15,785 nucleotides of DNA from JAGOGN01 sp036652735 (GCA_036652735.1 JAVVVI010000038.1:1-15785), one strand, 5' to 3'. Counted from the stretch's first letter, positions 1-7,408 are shown. Notes: generated by a model not told the origin, from the letters alone. Made by a program: numbers and translations.

Positions 1-67
1 CATCCAGGGGATTCTCTGCCCAATTAAATCCTACAGTAAATTTACGCTATCAAAGATGGATAAAACC

Positions 68-96
68 TTGACAAATGAAAGGTGGTTTCATAGAAT
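68..96 (+). promoter_or_regulatory. Sigma-A-type promoter of the EAL-uppP-GGDEF-permease operon
   Basis: A perfect -35 hexamer TTGACA (68-73) is followed by a 17-base spacer and a -10 hexamer TAGAAT (91-96), one mismatch from consensus. Transcription would start near 103 and leave a leader of about 50 bases before the EAL gene. The leader holds only a weak 5-bp inverted repeat (GCTTG 108-112 / CAAGC 128-132) and no riboswitch that I recognise. No other promoter of comparable quality was seen up to the permease end, so this one probably serves all four genes. The promoter at 5827-5855 has the same hexamers and spacing. Confidence 0.8.
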
Positions 97-152
97 AAGA
101 GTAGGGAGCTTGCACTTATACAAAGAACAAGCAGACAAATAAGAGGAAACCG

Positions 153-1439
153 ATGAAAAATCAACAAGAACAGTGGATAAAAGAAAAATACCAACAGATT
201 CCGGAGCAGGACCGTGAAAAGTATGCATTCGGAACGCTTAAGATAAAACGATTTCGTACGGTAAATAGGATATATGGAAGAGAGATTGGAGATGAATTAC
301 TTGAGTTGGTCAATGAACGGATCAAATCTTGTTTAGAGGAAGGCGAATATGTAGCACAACTAAATATTAATTATTTCAACATATTATTCCGCTATACCTC
401 CGACGAACAATTACTAGATCGAATGATTGACATTGTACGTGTGGTTAGAGATATGCCGGATCCAAGATTTGGGAAACATATTTTTTCCGGATTTGGTGCA
501 TATCGTTTGCCCAAGGAACCCATAGACTTTTATGTCGCACAGTACAATGCGGATCTTTGCCGAACGGAAAGTACACATAATAAATATAGAAATGCATATA
601 TTGAAGTGTATGGATTGACGTATCAGGACCCAAATGAATTTTTTCTGGATCCTGAGAGCAGAATTGAGTCGGCAATAGAGGATGGATGTATCCGGCTTTT
701 TCTTCAACCCAAGGTCAATTTAAAGACAGGAGCTATTACAGGGGCGGAAGCACTTGTTCGTTGGATTGATCCGGTTACCGGTATGATACCTGTGAATAGT
801 TTTCTGCCTTCATTAAATGAAAGTGGTTTAATACGTAATGTGGATTTATTCCTTTTTGATAAGGTATGTAGCTATATAGAATATTGGTATCTAAATTATG
901 GAAAAAAAATTACAGTCAGTGTAAATCTGGCAGGTTGTTCCTTTAATTATGATGAATTTTTTCAAGATTATAAAACTATTTTCGAAAAATATAAAGCACC
1001 GAAAGAGTGTATTGAATTTGAATTATTGGAGAGTATCGTTTTAAACAAAGTGGACAGGGTGAAAAGAATAGTGAATCAAATTGTTGACTATGGATTCAGT
1101 TGTTCTTTGGATGATTTTGGAAGTGGATTTTCTTCCTATAATGTGTTGACAACAACAAATCTTGCACAGGTGAAGATTGATCGTTCTTTATTTAAAAATT
1201 GTAATAATCCAAAAGAGAAAATTGTGATTCGTCATATTATTAGAACCGCCCAGGAATTAAATATGGGTACCGTGGCGGAAGGCGTAGAATCCGAAGAGTA
1301 TGTCCAGTTCTTAAGGGAATTAAACTGCGATTATATACAGGGATATGTATTTTATAAACCAATGCCGGCAGAGGAATTTCAGGAACGTTTTATTATTGGA
1401 GATGAAAAAATCATGTTATCGAATAGAACCACACAGTAA
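153..1439 (+). CDS. Cytosolic c-di-GMP phosphodiesterase, degenerate GGDEF plus EAL domain
   Basis: The 428-residue protein has no signal peptide or membrane segment. Residues about 25-150 resemble a GGDEF domain, but the active-site loop (around 69-81, LNINYFNILFR) has lost the GGDEF residues, so cyclase activity is not expected. Residues about 175-415 form an EAL domain that hydrolyses c-di-GMP to pGpG. Its catalytic set appears complete: E199 of the EAL motif, N258, E290/E293 in FELLES, D320-D321 of DDFG, K341, E376 in AEGVE and Q396 in QGY. I infer an active phosphodiesterase. In other proteins such degenerate GGDEF halves act as GTP-sensing regulators; that role is possible here but not shown. 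The ATG at 153 has AAGAGG (141-146) six bases upstream. It is the first gene of the operon and ends 17 bases before the likely uppP start. Confidence 0.93.
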   Translation: MKNQQEQWIKEKYQQIPEQDREKYAFGTLKIKRFRTVNRIYGREIGDELLELVNERIKSCLEEGEYVAQLNINYFNILFRYTSDEQLLDRMIDIVRVVRDMPDPRFGKHIFSGFGAYRLPKEPIDFYVAQYNADLCRTESTHNKYRNAYIEVYGLTYQDPNEFFLDPESRIESAIEDGCIRLFLQPKVNLKTGAITGAEALVRWIDPVTGMIPVNSFLPSLNESGLIRNVDLFLFDKVCSYIEYWYLNYGKKITVSVNLAGCSFNYDEFFQDYKTIFEKYKAPKECIEFELLESIVLNKVDRVKRIVNQIVDYGFSCSLDDFGSGFSSYNVLTTTNLAQVKIDRSLFKNCNNPKEKIVIRHIIRTAQELNMGTVAEGVESEEYVQFLRELNCDYIQGYVFYKPMPAEEFQERFIIGDEKIMLSNRTTQ

Positions 1440-1456
1440 AAAAAAGGAGAGTGAAT

Positions 1457-2278
1457 ATGAATATTGTTGAACTTATAAAAGTGATTATTTTGGGAATTGT
1501 AGAGGGTGTTACGGAATGGCTGCCGATTAGCAGCACCGGACATATGCTTTTAGTAGATGAATTTTTACAGTTGAATATGAGTGAGTCTTTTAAGGAAATG
1601 TTTTTTGTTGTCATTCAACTGGGTGCAATTTTAGCGGTTGTCGTACTGTTTTTTAAAAAAATGTTTCCCTTTCAGTTCAAGGAAAAACCAATAATTAAGA
1701 AGGATATTTTTTCGCTATGGTTTAAGGTAATTGTGGCATTTCTTCCATCGGCAGTGATGGGATTATTATTAGATGATTTTCTGGAAGCACATTTTGGAAC
1801 ACCATTGATTATTGCAATTATGTTGATTTTCTATGGGGTACTTTTTTTGATTATTGAAACGTGGAACAAAAAAAGAACACCCGTTATTCATAATTTGGCG
1901 GATATCAGTTATAAAACCGCTTTTATTATTGGAGTATTTCAGGTGCTTTCCATGATACCCGGAACATCACGCTCCGGTGCAACCATTCTTGGCGCACTTT
2001 TAATAGGAGTTTCCAGAGTGGCAGCGGCTGAATTTACATTCTTTCTTGCAGTTCCAACAATGTTGGGAGCCAGTGCCTTTAAATTATTAAAGTTTGGTTT
2101 TCACTTTACGTCAGTAGAAGTTATGACACTGGCACTGGGAATGGTTGTGGCATTTGTGGTATCTATTCTGATTATTCGGTTCCTAATGGCCTACATTAAA
2201 AAACATGATTTTAAAATCTTTGGCTGGTATCGAATTGTACTGGGAATAATTGTGGCAGTTTTCTTTATTTTCAGATAA
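1457..2278 (+). CDS. uppP: Undecaprenyl-diphosphatase (BacA/UppP family)
   Basis: This multi-pass membrane enzyme removes one phosphate from undecaprenyl pyrophosphate. It recycles the lipid carrier for peptidoglycan and other wall polymers, and family members confer bacitracin tolerance. Both family signatures are present: EGVTEWLPISSTGH near the N-terminus (E16, E20, S26, H29 counted from the ATG) and PGTSRSGATI with R172. The length of 273 residues is normal, and hydrophobic segments run throughout. A GTG at 1451 is in frame two codons earlier, but AAGGAG (1444-1449) would be only one base from it. The spacing of seven bases to ATG 1457 fits better, so I chose the ATG. It lies 17 bases after the EAL gene and 16 bases before the GGDEF gene, which implies cotranscription with c-di-GMP enzymes, an unusual setting. 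Confidence 0.95.
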   Translation: MNIVELIKVIILGIVEGVTEWLPISSTGHMLLVDEFLQLNMSESFKEMFFVVIQLGAILAVVVLFFKKMFPFQFKEKPIIKKDIFSLWFKVIVAFLPSAVMGLLLDDFLEAHFGTPLIIAIMLIFYGVLFLIIETWNKKRTPVIHNLADISYKTAFIIGVFQVLSMIPGTSRSGATILGALLIGVSRVAAAEFTFFLAVPTMLGASAFKLLKFGFHFTSVEVMTLALGMVVAFVVSILIIRFLMAYIKKHDFKIFGWYRIVLGIIVAVFFIFR

Positions 2279-2294
2279 AAAGGGAGAGATACAA

Positions 2295-4145
2295 ATGAGA
2301 AAAAAAATAATTTTACTGGTATTTATATTAATTTGCAACGCTTTTTTTTCCTTTTCTCTACCGGCATCTGCGAAAGAAAAAAATACAAATTTACAGCTTT
2401 CTGCAAATGAAAGAATCTATCTTGAGAAGAAACGTACCTTAAAGGTATCGGTTATTACAGAGATGAATCCAATTTCTTATGTAGATAAAGAGCAGAATTA
2501 TCAGGGACTTCCTATTCAGATTCTCAATAAAATTGAAGAGGAAAGTGGAATACATATTATAATCATTCCTGCAAAAAGTTATGAGGAGTCATTAGAACAG
2601 CTTCAAACAGGAAAAACAGATTTGATTGCTCTATTCACAAGGTATCAGTCAACAGATATTAAACACAAGGAAGAAAAGATTTGTCTGCTTCCCTATCTTA
2701 CTTCGCAGGCGGTATTGATTCATCATAAGAATTTAAAACTGAATAAGATGGAACAGATAATACTTGCGGATATAAGTGGAAGAGAAAAATTTACCGAGAA
2801 AAAAAATGTATCCATTATCTGCTATCCTACTCATAAACAGGCATTGAATGCGGTAAGATGTGGACAGGCGGATACGGCAATTTGTGACTGCTTTACCGGT
2901 AACTTTTTAATGAACGAATATGCATTAAAAGATTTAGTGCTTATTCCATCTACGGTAATGATGGAACAGGGATTTGGATTATTACCCAACACAGATCATA
3001 ATCTTATTTCGATTTTGAATAAATCAATCGATTGTTTTACCAATGGAGAGCGGAATCGAATATTGATGGAAGGAAATAAAGAGAGTGGGAACGTAATTCA
3101 GAAATTTGTGTATCGTTACCCTTTTGAAATTATCTGCTTTTTGATTGCACTTATGTTTGTGACAACACTGATTCTACTTGCCTATACCAAAATTAAGATT
3201 CATCAGCATCAGACATTTCAGGGATATGAAGAAAGTTATCGAATGCTGTCAGATGCCTTTGGAGAAGCGGGAATGGAATATGATTATCAAAAGGATACCT
3301 TAACCGTATTTGGTGAAAAATCCAATTTGGATATACAGGAAAAGGTGGAGGATTTCAAGGAGAATCTTCAGCAGAAAGCAATTCGAATCTCACTTACGCC
3401 GGAACAGTTTGAACGAATTATTCAGGATGGAATTCAGAATAAATCGTTTTCAACAGAACTGCAATGTGGTGTGAAGTCCGGTGAATGGGTATGGTATCGA
3501 TTGATTTATACGGTTATAGCTACCACGGAATCCCACAAACGTCCGATTCGTCTGGTGGGTTGTCTTACGAATATAGATGGAGAACATGCAGAACGAGAAC
3601 GTTTAATGAAATTAAGTTCCAATGATCAGCTTACGGGACTTTTAAATCATTCCACAGCAGAGAAAATTGTGTCCTCTCTTTTAGAGCAGGAAGAAACAAG
3701 AATATGGACACTTGCGATTATGGATATTGATTATTTTAAGAGCTTCAATGATAATAAGGGACATTTATGCGGAGATGCAGTACTCCGGCAAATGGGAATT
3801 GTCCTACGTGATATTTTCGGACGAGATGATATTTTATGCCGGTGGGGCGGTGATGAATTTATGATTTTTCTAGTAGATGAAACCAGTTATGGAAAAGCTT
3901 TTTCAAAGAAAATAGAATTATTCCAAAAAAGAATGAGAGCATATTATTACCAGGGAGAGGCGTGTCCTGTAACATTAAGTATTGGTGGCGCCAACAGCTA
4001 TCCGGGATGCACAATGAACACGTTGTTCCAACAGGCGGATGATGCCCTTTATCACGCAAAGGAACATGGTAAAGATCAATTCTGGCTGTATGCTCCTACG
4101 GAACAAATTGAATCCTTACAGGAAGGAGAAATGGGTGAAAAGTAG
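2295..4145 (+). CDS. Membrane diguanylate cyclase with periplasmic SBP-like sensor
   Basis: Starting at ATG 2295 (AGGGAG at 2281-2286, eight bases upstream) the protein has 616 residues. An earlier in-frame ATG at 2250 lies inside uppP and would spoil the signal peptide. Residues 1-26 are a signal sequence (basic start, hydrophobic core, ASA end). Residues about 36-265 resemble an extracellular solute-binding protein family 3 domain. One membrane helix follows (about 277-297), then a PAS-like region (about 310-430) and a GGDEF domain (about 440-600). The cyclase site is intact: NDQLTGL 443-449, DIDYFK near 477 and GGDEF 518-522. It should make c-di-GMP from GTP in response to a ligand outside the membrane. 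The inhibitory RxxD site appears absent: the expected Arg nine residues before GGDEF is Gly509. The last 11 bases overlap the permease start, so translational coupling is likely. Confidence 0.92.
   Translation: MRKKIILLVFILICNAFFSFSLPASAKEKNTNLQLSANERIYLEKKRTLKVSVITEMNPISYVDKEQNYQGLPIQILNKIEEESGIHIIIIPAKSYEESLEQLQTGKTDLIALFTRYQSTDIKHKEEKICLLPYLTSQAVLIHHKNLKLNKMEQIILADISGREKFTEKKNVSIICYPTHKQALNAVRCGQADTAICDCFTGNFLMNEYALKDLVLIPSTVMMEQGFGLLPNTDHNLISILNKSIDCFTNGERNRILMEGNKESGNVIQKFVYRYPFEIICFLIALMFVTTLILLAYTKIKIHQHQTFQGYEESYRMLSDAFGEAGMEYDYQKDTLTVFGEKSNLDIQEKVEDFKENLQQKAIRISLTPEQFERIIQDGIQNKSFSTELQCGVKSGEWVWYRLIYTVIATTESHKRPIRLVGCLTNIDGEHAERERLMKLSSNDQLTGLLNHSTAEKIVSSLLEQEETRIWTLAIMDIDYFKSFNDNKGHLCGDAVLRQMGIVLRDIFGRDDILCRWGGDEFMIFLVDETSYGKAFSKKIELFQKRMRAYYYQGEACPVTLSIGGANSYPGCTMNTLFQQADDALYHAKEHGKDQFWLYAPTEQIESLQEGEMGEK
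4121..4137 (+). promoter_or_regulatory. Ribosome binding site deciding a GTG start for the permease
   Basis: GGAAGGAG (4121-4128) lies within the 3' end of the cyclase gene, six bases before GTG 4135. The nearby ATG at 4131 is in the cyclase frame, not the permease frame. The next in-frame alternative upstream is an ATG at 4039 without a good ribosome binding site, deep in the GGDEF coding region. Confidence 0.75.
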
Positions 4146-5430
4146 TAACTTTAATAGGAAAAATGGAACTTCGAATTCTGATTATGGAATTTATGAATAT
4201 GCTTTTACACCGGTTCCAAAGAACAAGCGCAGGAAAAGTATAGATTTGTGGTATGTATTAACCGGGTATACCAGTGCGTTGTCCTGTCTTGTAATTGGAG
4301 CGAAGATTGGTGCTTCCATGCCATTTTTACAAGCAGTGTTGGCCTGTTTCCTGGGTGATTTGGTTTTGATTTTTATTGGAACCAGTATGGGGATCCTATC
4401 TTCAAAGTATGGATGGTCCACGACCTTCTTAACAAGATCGATATTAGGAAAACATACCTCCATTATTTTTTCTCTGCTGATTATTATCTGCAGTGTATTC
4501 TGGATCGGAATTAATGGTACGTTGTTTACAAACATGTTAGTATCGGTGTTTCCCACCTGGCCATTTCCAACGGCAGTTACATCATTGCTGATTATTGCAC
4601 TTTGGGGTGCTTTGGCAGCGAATGGATGGAAGGCACTGGAACTTGTCAGTAAAATTTTGGTACCGGCATCTTTGATTCTTCTTTTTTATACAATGTTTCA
4701 GTTATTCAGCCGGTTGGGTGGAATCGAGTTTTTATGGGAAAAACCGGTGGCAGCACCAATGTCTCTGGCAGCTGCATCAACAGCAATTATTGGAAATTAT
4801 GTATTCGGTTGTATGATTACTCCGGATACCTGCAGATTTGCAGAGTCAAAAAAGAGTGTTGCAATTGTGTGCCCAAGTGCATACACAATTGGTCTTTTTT
4901 TGTTTAATATTTGTGGTGTTGTCGTTGCAAAAGCCGGTGGATTTAGTGATTTTATTCGATCAACAGTAGCAATTGGTCTAATTGTTCCAATGCTATTATG
5001 TTCCATCTGTTGTCTTGTAACAACGCAAAATATTAATTCTTATGGAGGAGGTCTTGCACTTCAGAATATTTTTCGGGGAACAAAATTAGAAGGAAATATC
5101 TCTCATAAACTTACGGTTTATCTTATTGCAGGATTTGCAGCAGCACTTTCAGTCTCAGGAGTTGGCCAGCATATGATAGCAGTTGTTTCCTCATTTTCTA
5201 TTTTTATGGTACCATTTCTTGGAATGCTTTTGGCTCAGGCAATTGTGTTCTCACCCAGGGGACAAACCATCAAAAAGCAAGGGTATTCAATTCTGGTATG
5301 GTTGGCAGGCAGTCTGTTTGGGATCTTTTTATTAAGGTCAGGTGTTGCAGTAGCACCGTTATGGGAAATCATATTTTCGGGAGTTTTATATTGCTTGGTT
5401 TATAGGAGACACATTTTGCATCCACAGTAG
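4135..5430 (+). CDS. NCS1-family nucleobase (cytosine/purine-like) permease
   Basis: This is a 431-residue polytopic membrane protein with about 12 hydrophobic stretches. It fits the NCS1 family, closest in style to cytosine permease CodB. Family-like sequences include EYAFTPVP at 21-28, a GTSMG...YGWSTTFLTRSILG block at about 82-105, the TPDTCRFA block with D231 at 229-236 (compare PDxxRY in the family) and TTQNINSYG at 296-304. It would import a nucleobase or related ring compound by ion or proton symport; the exact substrate cannot be read. The GTG start at 4135 rests on a strong ribosome binding site at 4121-4128 and overlaps the cyclase gene by 11 bases. The C-terminus runs directly into the cotJC remnant: the stop at 5428-5430 lies on the breakpoint, so the last few residues may not be ancestral. 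No cytosine deaminase or other salvage gene is adjacent. Confidence 0.85.
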   Translation: MKSSNFNRKNGTSNSDYGIYEYAFTPVPKNKRRKSIDLWYVLTGYTSALSCLVIGAKIGASMPFLQAVLACFLGDLVLIFIGTSMGILSSKYGWSTTFLTRSILGKHTSIIFSLLIIICSVFWIGINGTLFTNMLVSVFPTWPFPTAVTSLLIIALWGALAANGWKALELVSKILVPASLILLFYTMFQLFSRLGGIEFLWEKPVAAPMSLAAASTAIIGNYVFGCMITPDTCRFAESKKSVAIVCPSAYTIGLFLFNICGVVVAKAGGFSDFIRSTVAIGLIVPMLLCSICCLVTTQNINSYGGGLALQNIFRGTKLEGNISHKLTVYLIAGFAAALSVSGVGQHMIAVVSSFSIFMVPFLGMLLAQAIVFSPRGQTIKKQGYSILVWLAGSLFGIFLLRSGVAVAPLWEIIFSGVLYCLVYRRHILHPQ

Positions 5431-5807
5431 GTACAGAAGAACTGGCACATGTGGAGATGATCTCAACAATTATCTATCAGCTTACCAGAAATCTTACACC
5501 GGATGAAATTAAGGCAAGTGGGTTTGACAAATATTATGTGGATCATACATTGGGCATTTGGCCGCAGTCGGCAGGAGGAGTCCCATTTTCTACAGATTCC
5601 CTTCAGTCTACCGGAGATGCAGTTACGGATATGTTTGAAGACATGGCAGCAGAACAAAAGGCAAGAACCACCTATGATAATATTTTGCGGCTGGTAAAAG
5701 ATCCGGAAGTTGCTGATCCAATTCGGTTTTTAAGAGAACGGGAAATTGTACATTTTCAACGCTTTGGGGAAGCAAATCGTATAGAGGATTTAAAAATAAA
5801 AAAATGA
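5427..5807 (+). pseudogene. cotJC: 5'-truncated spore-coat / manganese-catalase-family protein CotJC
   Basis: Reading in frame from 5427, the sequence gives VGTEELAHVEMI and continues to a stop at 5805-5807. It matches the CotJC family (manganese-catalase fold, spore inner coat) from just before the TEELAH motif to the normal C-terminus. About 126 residues remain of an expected 190 or so; about 60 N-terminal residues, with the first metal-ligand Glu, are gone. Retained family ligands are TEELAH (5433-5450), the Glu in AAEQKA and the His in REREIVHFQRF. Upstream the frame is open only to 5406 and offers no ATG, GTG or TTG before GTG 5451. Starting there would also lose TEELAH, and no ribosome binding site precedes it. 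I call it a pseudogene made by a rearrangement that joined it to the permease end. No cotJA or cotJB is nearby. Confidence 0.85.
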
Positions 5808-5826
5808 ATATTATGTGAACAATTTC

Positions 5827-5855
5827 TTGACAAACAGATAGGAAAATCATAGAAT
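5827..5855 (+). promoter_or_regulatory. Sigma-A-type promoter of the CZB chemoreceptor
   Basis: TTGACA (5827-5832), a 17-base spacer and TAGAAT (5850-5855) stand 38 bases upstream of the receptor start codon. Hexamers and spacing equal those of the promoter at 68-96, and identity extends to TTGACAAA at the -35 side and TCATAGAAT at the -10 side. It is not the sigma-28 type often found at chemotaxis genes. Transcription should start near 5862. Confidence 0.8.
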
Positions 5856-5893
5856 TCAATATAGAAGAGATGTTAAGTGGAGGTAAGGAAATC

Positions 5894-7327
5894 ATGGGAA
5901 AAAAAATTATAAGTGATCATGCCCTAAAGGCTATGTCACGTCTGACAGATGAAGATTTTTCAAGGGAACCGCAAGAGATTCAGAAGATAAATCAAAGATT
6001 ACAGACAGGAAGAAAGCAATTTGAGACAATTGCAACGTTAGCATTGGATTCGGTTATGCGTATTAGTGTTATGGACCTGGCGTTAGAGCAGAAGGCAAAC
6101 ATGATGAAACAGATAAGCAAGAATGTTGAAAGTGCCACTGGGGGAATTCATGATTCTATTTCTGAGACCTCTGCCATTGCATCGGAAGTCTCAAAGGCCC
6201 ACGTTAGTTTAACGGAAACAATCACCAAAGCGTCTATGGAATCAGATGCTGTGATGGGAGATTTAGAGCAAAGTCAGCAAGACTTAGATGAGATGAGTAA
6301 TATTTCAACACAGACCATTGAAAATGCAGCAGAAATGAGATCGGATATGCGGGAATTAGTTGAGATTATCAACCATATGAACGATGTTATTGAGGGGATT
6401 AATGCAATTTCCGCACAGACAAATCTTTTGGCATTAAATGCGTCCATTGAGGCAGCCAGAGCCGGAGATGCAGGAAGAGGGTTTGCAGTTGTTGCAGAGG
6501 AGATTCGTAAGCTTGCAGATGAAACAAAATCCTTAACCGGCAACATGGGAGAATTCCTTGGTAATATAAAGCATGCATCGGATAAAAGTGCAGAAAGTGT
6601 GGAAGTTACCGTGGGTTCTCTGGAGACAATTAGTTCCATGATTACAGGTGTAAGTGATACAAATAATAAGAATAAAAACAGTGTGGAGAATATTACAACG
6701 GCAATTACATCTTTTGCAGCAGTGAGCCAGGAAATTAGTAGTTCTGTTCTGGAATTGGAAGATCAGGTAATCTCAGTTGAGGAGAAAGTGTCAGATTTGA
6801 GAGCAGATTCAGAAGAGTTGATGGAGATCAATACGGTCATGTACGAATCAATTCTGCCAATTCGAACCGTAGAAAAACAACTGGATTCCGTTGCACAAAT
6901 GGTGGGAACAATGGCTTGTGATGCCTTTTATATGCCTGAAAACAAAGTCTTTATTGAGGCGGTATCAGCGGGCATAGAAGCACATAAAAAATGGATGAAG
7001 TCATTGGATCATATGGTCAGTGCAAAAAAAGTGGGCATTTTACAGACGGATTCGGCAAAATGTGGATTTGGACATTTTTATAATATGGCAAAGCCGCAAA
7101 ATAAGGAAGTCAAGGAGATTTGGGGCACCGTAGCTGAGAAGCATAATCGCCTTCACCAAACCGGTGAAAAAGCATTAAATGCATTGAGAAAAGGTGATTT
7201 TACACAGGCGGAGAACTATTGCAGTGAAGCGGATCGGGTATCAAAAGAAGTAATTCTTGTTTTAGAGCAGGCAAAGAAAGTAGCCTTACAACTGGATAGT
7301 AAAAAACTTCGTGTCTTTGAAGAATAA
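5894..7327 (+). CDS. Soluble methyl-accepting chemotaxis protein with C-terminal CZB zinc-binding domain
   Basis: This 477-residue receptor has no membrane segment, so it should be cytosolic. Residues about 60-330 form the helical MCP signalling domain. The conserved hairpin tip that contacts CheA and CheW is intact (about 170-210, including AQTNLLALNASIEAARAG). Residues about 345-465 resemble a chemoreceptor zinc-binding (CZB) domain with the 3-His/1-Cys pattern: H364 (HKKW), C390 (CGFGHFY), H417 and H421 (HNRLH). CZB receptors elsewhere, such as Helicobacter TlpD, respond to zinc, pH or oxidants such as hypochlorous acid; the signal sensed here is an inference. The N-terminal 60 residues show no sensor domain I recognise. 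ATG 5894 is preceded by GGAGG (5879-5883); an in-frame ATG at 5870 lies upstream of that site and was rejected. It has its own promoter and implies a motile organism. Confidence 0.92.
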   Translation: MGKKIISDHALKAMSRLTDEDFSREPQEIQKINQRLQTGRKQFETIATLALDSVMRISVMDLALEQKANMMKQISKNVESATGGIHDSISETSAIASEVSKAHVSLTETITKASMESDAVMGDLEQSQQDLDEMSNISTQTIENAAEMRSDMRELVEIINHMNDVIEGINAISAQTNLLALNASIEAARAGDAGRGFAVVAEEIRKLADETKSLTGNMGEFLGNIKHASDKSAESVEVTVGSLETISSMITGVSDTNNKNKNSVENITTAITSFAAVSQEISSSVLELEDQVISVEEKVSDLRADSEELMEINTVMYESILPIRTVEKQLDSVAQMVGTMACDAFYMPENKVFIEAVSAGIEAHKKWMKSLDHMVSAKKVGILQTDSAKCGFGHFYNMAKPQNKEVKEIWGTVAEKHNRLHQTGEKALNALRKGDFTQAENYCSEADRVSKEVILVLEQAKKVALQLDSKKLRVFEE

Positions 7328-7349
7328 AGAGAATGGAACAAGGAAACAC

Positions 7350-7387
7350 AAGGAAAGGACCGGCGCAATACTACCGATCCTTTCCTT
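7350..7387 (+). terminator. Hairpin between the chemoreceptor and the glycerol-3-phosphate genes
   Basis: AAGGAAAGGACCGG (7350-7363) pairs with CCGATCCTTTCCTT (7374-7387), 13 of 14 positions, around a 10-base loop. It lies 23 bases after the receptor stop and 22 bases before the next start codon. A run of T after the stem is lacking, so an intrinsic terminator is only one option. It could also be a partial terminator, an mRNA processing site or a leader element of the glp genes. The 3' arm can alternatively pair with the ribosome binding site at 7392-7400. No clear promoter was seen between the hairpin and the glpA-like gene. Confidence 0.6.
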
Positions 7388-7408
7388 GTAGGGAAGGAAG
7401 AATACGCC

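Noticed and set aside
2..142. A + strand frame open from the window edge to a stop at 140-142 (46 codons), possibly the end of an upstream gene.
   Set aside because: It resembles no family I know, contains the full promoter at 68-96, and an open run this long can arise by chance. It cannot be judged without sequence to the left.
97..152. A c-di-GMP (GEMM) riboswitch in the leader of the c-di-GMP operon.
   Set aside because: The leader is only about 50 bases and lacks the conserved GEMM core; only a 5-bp repeat with a long loop is present.
414..707. Minus-strand open frames opposite the main genes (for example 414-707, 4191-4556, 6274-6639, 11755-12147).
   Set aside because: Each lies antisense to a well-supported gene, has no recognisable domain, and reads as a low-complexity translation of the opposite strand.
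5406..5430. Programmed -1 frameshift producing a permease-CotJC fusion.
   Set aside because: The frames would allow it, but no slippery heptamer or downstream stimulatory structure is visible, and the proteins have unrelated locations. A breakpoint explains the join better.
7328..7408. Catabolite-repression (cre) operator or promoter in front of the glp genes.
   Set aside because: No match to the cre consensus and no -35/-10 pair with acceptable spacing was found in the gap.
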